A stretch of DNA of 63,689 nt from Rhodoferax sp. Lineage in GTDB: Bacteria; Pseudomonadota; Gammaproteobacteria; Burkholderiales; Burkholderiaceae_C. Every line of letters starts with the position of its first letter. The first letter of the stretch is position 1. Below, in pieces: positions 49,178-56,615 of this stretch. The stretch is taken from the NCBI RefSeq assembly GCF_030697375.1, contig NZ_JAUYQD010000078.1:1-63689 (forward strand), read 5' to 3'. The position numbers and the translations under genes were made by a program. The notes beneath the pieces are model-generated. The model did not search any database. It was not told where the DNA came from and saw only the letters and a list, made by a program, of their open reading frames with translations.

Positions 49178-50962
49178 ATGGCCACCAAAAGCGATCGCCC
49201 CGGATTGCTGTCCAAAATGGCGCTGTTTGTTCGCAATCCGACCAAAGATTGGTCGGATTTGGACAAGCCTGAGCCTGCTGCGGAGAGTGGATACGACAAA
49301 CACGCGCTGAAGGCGATGATCGAGCGCAAGCGGCAGAATGACTTTGTCCGCAGGCGTGAATTTGACCAATTGCGCAAGTTGCGCATCCGTGATTCCGAGG
49401 GCAAGGGGGGCGTCGTGCGCCCCTCGATTTTTCAGACCAGCATGACGACCGACCCGGATGGCCGTGCTGTCACCCTCAAAAAAATCGATGAAATTGAAGC
49501 CCAGATGTCCAAGCAGTGGTGGAAGGGCAAGCAAGACGCGGCGGCGGGTGCCGCGCATGCCCCTGCGGCTGTGCGCCCCTCTGCCTCCGCAGGACAAAGT
49601 ACATCCGGTGAGGAGGCTGCAGCGGTCACCGCCAAACACTTTGAGACGACCCAGGCCGAGGTCCTGCAAGCGGACACCACAGAATTTGTAGAGACCGAAA
49701 TGGGCCATGGCATGGCGCATATCTCCGTTCGCGCACCACTTGTTGCCGCGCGCCATGGGGTTTCAGCGTCCATTATTGACGTGCTGGCCGACCGTTCGGA
49801 GGTGCCTGATATGGGGTTTTCCACTTCGAGGCTGTTTGCCGCCGAAGTGGAGGACATGGCAACGGACCCGGAATTGGAAGAAGCAGCCATCCGGTTTGCC
49901 AACGGAGACGACACAGGGGCCGAAAACGGTTTGCTGCAAGCGCTCCGAGGCGATGCCATTCAACCGGATGTGGCGCTTTCCTGGGCGTCCGCCCTGTTGG
50001 ATTTCTACCGGGCCACGGACAATCGCCCCGGCTTTGACAACGCAGTTCTGGAATTTGCCATGCGCTTTGACAGGGCAAAGCCTGCATGGAGCACCTTGCA
50101 GGACAGCGTGCCCGGTGGCGGTGCTGTCCCCACGGGGGTTCCCTTCCATGTTGTCCCGTCGGGCGCCGACAACAGCATGCGCAGTGATGCCATTTGGGAT
50201 TGTCCTCCCGAGTTGAATGCACCAGCCATGGAGCAATTGCGGGATGCGATGGGGTCTCATCCCATGCCATGGCATTTGGGATGGTCCCGCCTTGCGCATA
50301 TTTCGACCGATGCCATGCCATTGTTGGCAGGCCTGTTCAGCAGTTTGTGTGATGAGCCGGTGGTGCTGAGCTTCTGTGGCTCGAACAGACTGGAGCAAAC
50401 CCTGCGTGCCATGATGCCCTCGGGTGACCGGAACATCGATCCCGCTTGGTGGGCCGTGCGTCTGAATGCGCTGCGAACCATGCAAATGCAAGACGAGTTC
50501 GAACTGGGTGCTTTGGACTATTGCGTGACCTATGAAGTGTCGCCTCCCGCGTGGGAGCCCGCGCGTTGCCAGTTTCAGCATGCGAACGCCACACAGGGGG
50601 GGCAGGTTTACCCGGCACCGGTAGAACGGGACTTGGGGTTCAGCCAAGCGGCAACCTCCCCGGTGGGTTTGGACGGTGCTCCGGCCACGGCACTCGAATT
50701 GCGGGGAGACGTGCTGGGGGATGCCACACAGGCACTGGCATTTGCCAATGGTCTGCCCCGCAGCGGGGACCGGATTGTGGTGTCTTGCCAAGGCTTGGTA
50801 CGTGTTGATTTTTCAGCAGCCGGTAGCATCCTCAATTGGGTCGCTCTGCGTCAGACAGAGGGCTGCCAAGTGCAGTTTCAGGATGTACACCGCTTGGTGG
50901 CCGCGTTTTTCAATGTGATTGGTATCAATGAGCACGCGCGCGTACTCCCCAGGCCTATGTAG
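49178..50962 (+). CDS. STAS-domain protein of unknown function
   Basis: A 594-residue protein. The first ~75 residues are charged (ALKAMIERKRQNDFVRRREFDQLRKLR) and probably helical. Residues 100-200 are low complexity and Ala-rich. Residues 200-420 look globular but unfamiliar. The C-terminal ~90 residues form a STAS domain: ALELRGDVLGDATQALAF, then RIVVSCQGLVRVDFSAAGSILNWV with the DFSAAG site that in anti-sigma antagonists carries the phosphorylated Ser, then FFNVIGINEHARV. It lies between dksA and hslVU; a regulatory role is possible but not shown. Confidence 0.75.
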   Translation: MATKSDRPGLLSKMALFVRNPTKDWSDLDKPEPAAESGYDKHALKAMIERKRQNDFVRRREFDQLRKLRIRDSEGKGGVVRPSIFQTSMTTDPDGRAVTLKKIDEIEAQMSKQWWKGKQDAAAGAAHAPAAVRPSASAGQSTSGEEAAAVTAKHFETTQAEVLQADTTEFVETEMGHGMAHISVRAPLVAARHGVSASIIDVLADRSEVPDMGFSTSRLFAAEVEDMATDPELEEAAIRFANGDDTGAENGLLQALRGDAIQPDVALSWASALLDFYRATDNRPGFDNAVLEFAMRFDRAKPAWSTLQDSVPGGGAVPTGVPFHVVPSGADNSMRSDAIWDCPPELNAPAMEQLRDAMGSHPMPWHLGWSRLAHISTDAMPLLAGLFSSLCDEPVVLSFCGSNRLEQTLRAMMPSGDRNIDPAWWAVRLNALRTMQMQDEFELGALDYCVTYEVSPPAWEPARCQFQHANATQGGQVYPAPVERDLGFSQAATSPVGLDGAPATALELRGDVLGDATQALAFANGLPRSGDRIVVSCQGLVRVDFSAAGSILNWVALRQTEGCQVQFQDVHRLVAAFFNVIGINEHARVLPRPM

Positions 50963-51029
50963 TGGATCGGTTTCGGGGTTTTTTATACTCACACTTGCTT
51001 TTTGGGTATTTACCCGAACCTAGGACTTC

Positions 51030-51575
51030 ATGGAACAATTTCACGGCACCACCATCATCAGTGTGCGACGCAAAACACCCGAAGGCTATTCCGTAGCGAT
51101 TGGCGGGGATGGGCAGGTCACCTTGGGCAATATTGTTGTCAAGGGGACTGCCCGCAAGGTGCGCAAGCTCTACCACGGTAAAGTTCTTGCGGGCTTTGCC
51201 GGCGCGACCGCAGACGCGTTCACCTTGTTTGAACGCTTTGAAGCCAAGCTGGAAAAGCACCAGGGGCACTTGGTACGCGCCGCCATTGAACTGACCAAAG
51301 ACTGGCGGACAGACAGGGTGTTGCGCCGTCTGGAGGCCATGCTGGCCGTGGCTGATCAAGAGGCATCGCTGATCATTACCGGCAATGGGGATGTTCTGGA
51401 GCCGGAAAATGGCATTGTGACCATCGGCTCAGGCGGTGCTTATGCGCAGGCTGCAGCCGTTGCCCTGCTGAACAATACGGAGCTGTCTGCCGCCGACATT
51501 GTGAAAAAATCTCTGGAAATCGCCGGCGAATTGTGCATTTACACCAATATGCACCACACCATTGAGCAACTTTGA
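51030..51575 (+). CDS. hslV: ATP-dependent protease peptidase subunit HslV (ClpQ)
   Basis: A 181-residue proteasome-like threonine peptidase. The catalytic Thr becomes N-terminal after removal of MEQFHG (GTTIISVRR). KVRKLYHGKVLAGFAGATADAFTLFERFE and the GIVTIGSGGAYAQAAA stretch are family features. It forms a double hexamer capped by HslU. The hslU gene follows. Confidence 0.95.
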   Translation: MEQFHGTTIISVRRKTPEGYSVAIGGDGQVTLGNIVVKGTARKVRKLYHGKVLAGFAGATADAFTLFERFEAKLEKHQGHLVRAAIELTKDWRTDRVLRRLEAMLAVADQEASLIITGNGDVLEPENGIVTIGSGGAYAQAAAVALLNNTELSAADIVKKSLEIAGELCIYTNMHHTIEQL

Positions 51576-51588
51576 CATTTCTAAGAAT

Positions 51589-52923
51589 ATGCCTTCATTG
51601 TCCCCCCAGGAAATTGTTGCTGAGCTCGATAAACACATCGTGGGCCAGAATCAGGCCAAACGTGCCGTGGCCATTGCCCTGCGCAACCGTTGGCGCAGGC
51701 AGCAGGTGGAGCCCGGTTTACGGGTAGAAATCACGCCCAAAAATATTCTGATGATCGGACCCACGGGGGTCGGAAAAACCGAAATTGCGCGCCGGCTGGC
51801 ACGTTTGGCAGATGCACCCTTCATCAAGGTGGAGGCGACCAAGTTCACCGAGGTCGGTTACGTGGGCAAGGACGTGGATTCCATCATCCGTGATCTGGCC
51901 GATGTGGCTGTGAAGCAAATGCGCGAAACGGAAAAACGCAAGGTGCGCGCGCGCGCCGAAGACGCCGCCGAAGACCGGGTTTTGGATATTTTGATTCCGC
52001 CGGCCCGTGTCGAATTCGGAGTGGTGCAGGCCGCCGATACGCCAGAGAGCACCGCACGCCAGACCTTTCGCAAGAAACTGCGCGAAGGGCAGTTGGCGGA
52101 TCGCGAAATCGAGATCGATGTGGCAGCGCCAGCGCCGCAATTGGAGGTGATGGGCCCCCCCGGCATGGAGGAGATGACAGAGCAACTGCGTGGCATGTTT
52201 GGCCAGATGGGGCAAAGCAAAAAGCAAACCCGCAAGCTGAAGATTGCCGAAGCACTGAAGCTTCTGGTGGATGAAGAAGCCGCCAAACTGGTCAATGAAG
52301 AGGAAATCAAAACCCAAGCCTTGCACATGCTGGAGCAAAACGGCATTGTGTTTATCGATGAAATCGACAAGGTCACCTCCCGCAGCGAGGGCAGTGGAGC
52401 GGAGGTGTCTCGCCAAGGCGTGCAGCGCGATTTGTTGCCACTGGTGGAGGGCACCACGGTGTCGACCAAATATGGCATGGTCAAAACGGACCATATCCTG
52501 TTTGTGGCTTCCGGTGCTTTCCATCTGAGCAAGCCCAGTGACTTGATTCCTGAGTTGCAGGGGCGCTTCCCCATTCGGGTGGAGTTGCAATCCCTGTCGG
52601 TGCAAGATTTTGAGGCGATTCTGACGCAGACCCATGCGTCGCTGATGAAGCAGTATCAAGCACTGTTGGCGACCGAAAATGTGACCCTCGAATTCACCGC
52701 TGCGGGGATTACGCGGCTCGCGCAAATTGCGTTTGATGTGAATGAGCGCACAGAAAATATCGGCGCGCGCCGCTTGGCGACAGTCATGGAGCGTTTACTG
52801 GACGATGTCAGTTTTGACGCAGCCTCGCTTGCTGGGAAAACCATTCAAATCGACGGCCCCTATGTAGATGCCCGTTTGGGCGAATTGAGCCAGAACGAAG
52901 ATCTCTCACGTTACATTTTGTAA
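51589..52923 (+). CDS. hslU: ATP-dependent protease ATPase subunit HslU (ClpY)
   Basis: A 444-residue AAA+ unfoldase. IVGQNQAKRAVAIALRNRWRR, Walker A GPTGVGKTEIAR, VGYVGKDVDSIIRDL, the I domain (about 110-245), Walker B IVFIDEIDKV, sensor segment ELQGRFPIRVEL and the C-terminal ISRYIL-type tail (here SRYIL) that docks into HslV are present. The ATG 14 bp after the hslV stop gives the normal start MPSLSPQEIV; an upstream TTG inside hslV is in frame but not preferred. Confidence 0.95.
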   Translation: MPSLSPQEIVAELDKHIVGQNQAKRAVAIALRNRWRRQQVEPGLRVEITPKNILMIGPTGVGKTEIARRLARLADAPFIKVEATKFTEVGYVGKDVDSIIRDLADVAVKQMRETEKRKVRARAEDAAEDRVLDILIPPARVEFGVVQAADTPESTARQTFRKKLREGQLADREIEIDVAAPAPQLEVMGPPGMEEMTEQLRGMFGQMGQSKKQTRKLKIAEALKLLVDEEAAKLVNEEEIKTQALHMLEQNGIVFIDEIDKVTSRSEGSGAEVSRQGVQRDLLPLVEGTTVSTKYGMVKTDHILFVASGAFHLSKPSDLIPELQGRFPIRVELQSLSVQDFEAILTQTHASLMKQYQALLATENVTLEFTAAGITRLAQIAFDVNERTENIGARRLATVMERLLDDVSFDAASLAGKTIQIDGPYVDARLGELSQNEDLSRYIL

Positions 52924-52930
52924 TCATTTC

Positions 52931-52948
52931 AGGCAGCGCTAGCTGCCT
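52931..52948 (+). terminator. possible terminator after hslU
   Basis: AGGCAGC-gcta-GCTGCCT, a perfect 7-bp stem with a 4-nt loop, begins 7 bp after the hslU stop. The tail (TCCTTC) is pyrimidine-rich rather than T-rich. Weakly supported. Confidence 0.4.
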
Positions 52949-53099
52949 TCCTTCAAGCATCACATTCATATCGTGTGCTAAGTCCTTATTTTAGAACGAT
53001 TTTTCAGTCGGCTCGACCTGAGAAAACGCTTCTAAGTCCTTGATTTCATTGGAAAAAAGTTCCTGCAAGCTTCTTGCAAGTCTGGCTTTTGCTGATACA

Positions 53100-53133
53100 G
53101 TGCAAAAAAGTGCAATTTGGTGGTGAAAAGTGC
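53100..53133 (+). promoter_or_regulatory. MraZ operator: four GTG(C/G) repeats at 10-bp spacing
   Basis: GTGC at 53100, GTGC at 53110, GTGG at 53120 and GTGC at 53130, each separated by exactly 10 bp and mostly preceded by AA. MraZ binds direct repeats phased at one helical turn just upstream of its own gene (AAAGTG-type or TGGG-type in other bacteria), repressing the cluster. Position, 47 bp upstream of the mraZ start, and phasing fit well. Confidence 0.7.
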
Positions 53134-53179
53134 CATTCATTTGCTGATTTCTTGTTTTTCCGCAAAATAGGTGCTTTTC

Positions 53180-53608
53180 GTGTTCCAAGGGGCCTCATCT
53201 CTCAGTCTGGATGCTAAAGGGCGGCTTTCGGTGCCGACCCGGCACCGTGACGTCTTGAGTGCCACTGCGGCGGGCCAACTCACCATCACCAAGCACCCCC
53301 ACGGCTGCCTGATGATGTTTCCACGGCCAGAGTGGGAAAAATTCCGGGAGCGTATTGCTGCCTTGCCCATGTCTGCGCAGTGGTGGAAGCGCATCTTCCT
53401 GGGCAATGCCATGGATGTGGAAATAGATGCCACCGGACGGGTATTGGTGTCGCCAGAGTTGCGCGAAGCGGCAGGTATTGCCAAGGACACCATGTTGCTG
53501 GGTATGGGAAACCATTTTGAGTTGTGGGACAAGGCGACCTATGACGCCCAAGAGGCGAAGGCGATGCAAGGTGAAATGCCTGACGTCTTCAAAGATTTTT
53601 CCTTTTAA
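53180..53608 (+). CDS. mraZ: transcriptional repressor MraZ
   Basis: A 142-residue DNA-binding protein with two tandem AbrB-like halves, each with the DxxxR motif (SLDAKGRLSVPTRHR near residue 9; EIDATGRVLVSPELR near 80). It controls the division and cell wall cluster, including itself. The GTG at 53180 gives the family start MFQGASSL; the GTG nine bases earlier is less likely. Upstream, AGGTG is placed as ribosome binding site. Confidence 0.93.
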   Translation: MFQGASSLSLDAKGRLSVPTRHRDVLSATAAGQLTITKHPHGCLMMFPRPEWEKFRERIAALPMSAQWWKRIFLGNAMDVEIDATGRVLVSPELREAAGIAKDTMLLGMGNHFELWDKATYDAQEAKAMQGEMPDVFKDFSF

Positions 53609-53617
53609 GGTGTGCCA

Positions 53618-54553
53618 GTGGACGCTGCATGGAATCACTCCACTGTATTGTTAACGGAAGCAGTGGATGCTCTGTTCAACAATGCTCCAGACGCGCCTGA
53701 ATCATCCAGCGCAGGCACCTACGTTGACGCGACGTACGGCCGTGGTGGCCATTCTTCCCTGATCCTGTCTCGGCTTTCCGCGGCAGGACGGCTGATTGCT
53801 TTTGATCGCGACCCCGATGCAGTGGCCCAGGCCAAAACCATCCAAGACGGGCGTTTTTCCATTCGCCACGAAGGGTTTTCGCACTTGCGTGAACTGCCAG
53901 CGGGCAGCATCGCCGGGATTTTGATGGATTTGGGAGTGAGTTCCCCCCAAATCGACAACCCTCAGCGTGGATTCAGCTTTCGATTTGATGGGCCGCTGGA
54001 TATGCGGATGGACACCACGCGCGGCGAAAGCGTTGCGCAGTGGTTGGTAGATGCCGAGGTAGGCTCAATAGCGGAGGTGATACGTGAATATGGTGAAGAA
54101 CGGTTTGCTGGCCCCATTGCAAAGGCGATTGTTGCTCGCCGACAGGAACGGGGCCCAATTTCAACCACCACCGAACTGGCCCAACTCGTGGCTGACACGG
54201 TCAAAACCCGCGAGCCGGGCCAGAACCCTGCAACGCGCACATTTCAGGCTTTTCGGATTTTCATCAACGCCGAGCTTGAGGAGCTGCAACAGGCGCTAGA
54301 GGCCAGTCTGGATGTGTTGCAGCCCGGCGGGCGTTTGGCGGTCATCAGTTTTCACTCTTTGGAAGACCGGATCGTCAAGCAGTTCATTGCAAAACACGCG
54401 CGTGACGAATACGACCGGCGTGCACCTTTTGCGGCGCCCAAGGTCATGAAGCTCAAAGCGCTGGACCGCGTGAAGCCAGGCGCTGCCGAGGTGAGTGCCA
54501 ACAAACGGGCCCGCAGCGCCATCATGCGAGTGGCGCAAAGGACGGCGGCATGA
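53618..54553 (+). CDS. rsmH: 16S rRNA (cytosine-1402-N4) methyltransferase RsmH
   Basis: A 311-residue rRNA methyltransferase (formerly MraW). HSTVLLTEAVDAL begins the family, YVDATYGRGGHSSLIL carries the SAM loop, MDLGVSSPQIDNPQRGFSF and the C-terminal SFHSLEDRIVKQF are diagnostic. The GTG at 53618 is preferred over the GTG at 53612 because of spacing from AAGG. The end overlaps ftsL (ATGA). Confidence 0.94.
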   Translation: MDAAWNHSTVLLTEAVDALFNNAPDAPESSSAGTYVDATYGRGGHSSLILSRLSAAGRLIAFDRDPDAVAQAKTIQDGRFSIRHEGFSHLRELPAGSIAGILMDLGVSSPQIDNPQRGFSFRFDGPLDMRMDTTRGESVAQWLVDAEVGSIAEVIREYGEERFAGPIAKAIVARRQERGPISTTTELAQLVADTVKTREPGQNPATRTFQAFRIFINAELEELQQALEASLDVLQPGGRLAVISFHSLEDRIVKQFIAKHARDEYDRRAPFAAPKVMKLKALDRVKPGAAEVSANKRARSAIMRVAQRTAA

Positions 54554-54876
54554 TCCGTTTGAATTTGGTGCTGCTGCTGGCAGTGATTGCCAGTGCCTTG
54601 TACCTGGTAGGGGTGCAGTACGACTCGCGCAGACTGTTCACGGAGTTGGACAAGGCGCGCAATGAGTCGCGGCGCCTGGACGCTGAGCATGAGCGTTTGC
54701 AGGTGCTAAAACGTGCGCAGGCCACACCTGCCCGCGTGGAGCGGCTGGCCAAGGAGCGGTTGCAGATGCGCCAGGTCACGCCTGGCGTCACCACGTATGT
54801 AACCTACTCCCCTGCGCCGGGACAGATTGCTTCAGCCGCCACGGACCGAGCAGAAGCCAAGGATCTGGCTCCATGA
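54550..54876 (+). CDS. ftsL: cell division protein FtsL
   Basis: A 108-residue bitopic membrane protein of the divisome. One hydrophobic segment (about 3-20) is followed by a periplasmic coiled coil (about 28-65) and the conserved RVERLAKERLQMRQVTP stretch. It works with FtsB and FtsQ to activate FtsWI. Overlaps rsmH and ftsI by 4 nt each. Confidence 0.9.
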   Translation: MIRLNLVLLLAVIASALYLVGVQYDSRRLFTELDKARNESRRLDAEHERLQVLKRAQATPARVERLAKERLQMRQVTPGVTTYVTYSPAPGQIASAATDRAEAKDLAP

Positions 54877-56615
54877 GCCGCAGTGTTCAGTACACGTCCA
54901 GCCCACTGCTCGCCAGCCGCACTCCGGTATGGCGCAGCAAGTTTGTGGTGGGAGCCATCGCGCTTGCGTTTTTTGGCTTGGCCGCGCGTGCTGCCTATAT
55001 CCAGGTCGTGGCCAACGATTTTTTTCAGCGCCAAGGTGAGGTGCGGTTTGCGCGCACCCTGGACCTGCCCGCCAATCGGGGCCGTATTTTGGATCGCAAT
55101 GGCCTCATTTTGGCGTCCAGCGTGGTGGCGCCCAGTATTTGGGCCATTCCAGAAGATGTGGCACTGGACAAAACGCAGTTGCAGCGCTTGGCCAAGTTGC
55201 TGGAGATGGCGCCTGCCGAGCTGTCGAAGAAGTTGGACGACGAGGACAAGTCCTTCGTTTGGCTCAAGCGCCAGGTGGATGCGGACATCGCCAAGCAAAT
55301 CAGTGACCTCAATATCAAAGGCATCTACCAACGCAAGGAATACAAGCGCAAGTACCCCGAGGGTGAAGCCGCAGCCCACATCATTGGTTTTACCAACGTG
55401 GAAGACAACGGGCAAGAGGGGGTGGAGTTGATGTTCAACAAAGCCCTGTTGGGACGGCCTGGTATGCGCCATGTCATCAAAGACCGTTTGGGGCGGGCCG
55501 TCGAAGACGTGGGTGAAGTCGTTCCGCCCGTTGCGGGGCAAGACTTGCAACTCAGCATTGACAACAAAATCCAGTTTTTTGCGTACCAAAAATTGCGCGA
55601 TGCAGTCGTCAATAATCGGGCGCAGGCGGGAAGCATCGTGGTGTTGGATGCCATTACTGGCGAAGTCTTGGCCTTGGCCAATTATCCAAGCTACATACCC
55701 GACAAACGGCTGAATCTCACAGGCGCGCAATTGCGCAATCGGGCCTTGACCGACACCTTTGAGCCTGGTTCGGTGATGAAGCCCTTCACGGTCGGTCTGG
55801 CCTTGGATACCGGGCGTGTCAAACCCTCCACCATCATCGATACCGCCCCGGGTTCGGTCACCATTACCGGAGCCACCATCCATGACTCGCATCCCCATGG
55901 TGCATTGACCGTGGAGCAGGTGATTCAGGTGTCGAGCAATGTGGGCACCACCAAGATTGCGATGCAAATGCAGCCCAGTGAAATGTGGCAAACATTTTCA
56001 CAGGCTGGATTTGGTCAAAAGCCCCAGATTGAGTTTCCTGGCGTGGTCTCGGGTCGGCTGCGCCCGTACAAAAGTTGGCGGCCCATTGAGCAGGCGACCA
56101 TTTCTTATGGGTATGGGCTGTCTGCGTCTTTGTTTCAGATGGCGCGTTCGTACACCGTGTTTTCACACGGTGGCCAAATCATTCCTGCAACGCTGCTCAA
56201 AAGCACCGAGCCAGCGGTCGGTGTGTCTGTTTTTTCACCGGAAACGGCGGCCAGAATGCGAAAAATGCTGCAAATGGCGGCCGGCCCTGGCGGTACGGGA
56301 CCCAAAGCGCAAACGATTGGATATTCCGTGGGCGGCAAGTCGGGTACCGCTTACAAGCAGGTGGGGAAAGGTTATGGCAGCGAAGGGAACCGCAAGTACA
56401 GAAGTTGGTTTGTCGGCATGGCTCCGATTGACCAGCCGCGCGTCATCGTGGCCGTGATGCTGGATGAGCCGAGCGCCGGAAAATACTTTGGCGGGGTGGT
56501 GGCTGCCCCGGTATTTAGCGAAACAGTGCAACAAACCCTGCGCCTGTTGGGTGTGCAGCCCGACATGGCGGTGCGTCCCGAAGTCGTGGCCGACGCCGTG
56601 GAGGAGAGTTTCTGA
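54873..56615 (+). CDS. ftsI: peptidoglycan D,D-transpeptidase FtsI (PBP3)
   Basis: A 580-residue septal transpeptidase. One N-terminal membrane segment (about 25-45) is followed by the dimerisation domain (about 60-220) and the penicillin-binding domain, with the active-site Ser in GSVMKPF (about 304; SxxK), SSN (about 357) and KSGT (about 490). Overlaps ftsL by 4 nt and murEF by 1 nt. Confidence 0.94.
   Translation: MSRSVQYTSSPLLASRTPVWRSKFVVGAIALAFFGLAARAAYIQVVANDFFQRQGEVRFARTLDLPANRGRILDRNGLILASSVVAPSIWAIPEDVALDKTQLQRLAKLLEMAPAELSKKLDDEDKSFVWLKRQVDADIAKQISDLNIKGIYQRKEYKRKYPEGEAAAHIIGFTNVEDNGQEGVELMFNKALLGRPGMRHVIKDRLGRAVEDVGEVVPPVAGQDLQLSIDNKIQFFAYQKLRDAVVNNRAQAGSIVVLDAITGEVLALANYPSYIPDKRLNLTGAQLRNRALTDTFEPGSVMKPFTVGLALDTGRVKPSTIIDTAPGSVTITGATIHDSHPHGALTVEQVIQVSSNVGTTKIAMQMQPSEMWQTFSQAGFGQKPQIEFPGVVSGRLRPYKSWRPIEQATISYGYGLSASLFQMARSYTVFSHGGQIIPATLLKSTEPAVGVSVFSPETAARMRKMLQMAAGPGGTGPKAQTIGYSVGGKSGTAYKQVGKGYGSEGNRKYRSWFVGMAPIDQPRVIVAVMLDEPSAGKYFGGVVAAPVFSETVQQTLRLLGVQPDMAVRPEVVADAVEESF

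Noticed and set aside
50963..51029. Heat-shock (sigma-32) promoter in front of hslV
   Set aside because: An ACTTGC-like element is present but no matching -10 at proper spacing could be seen.
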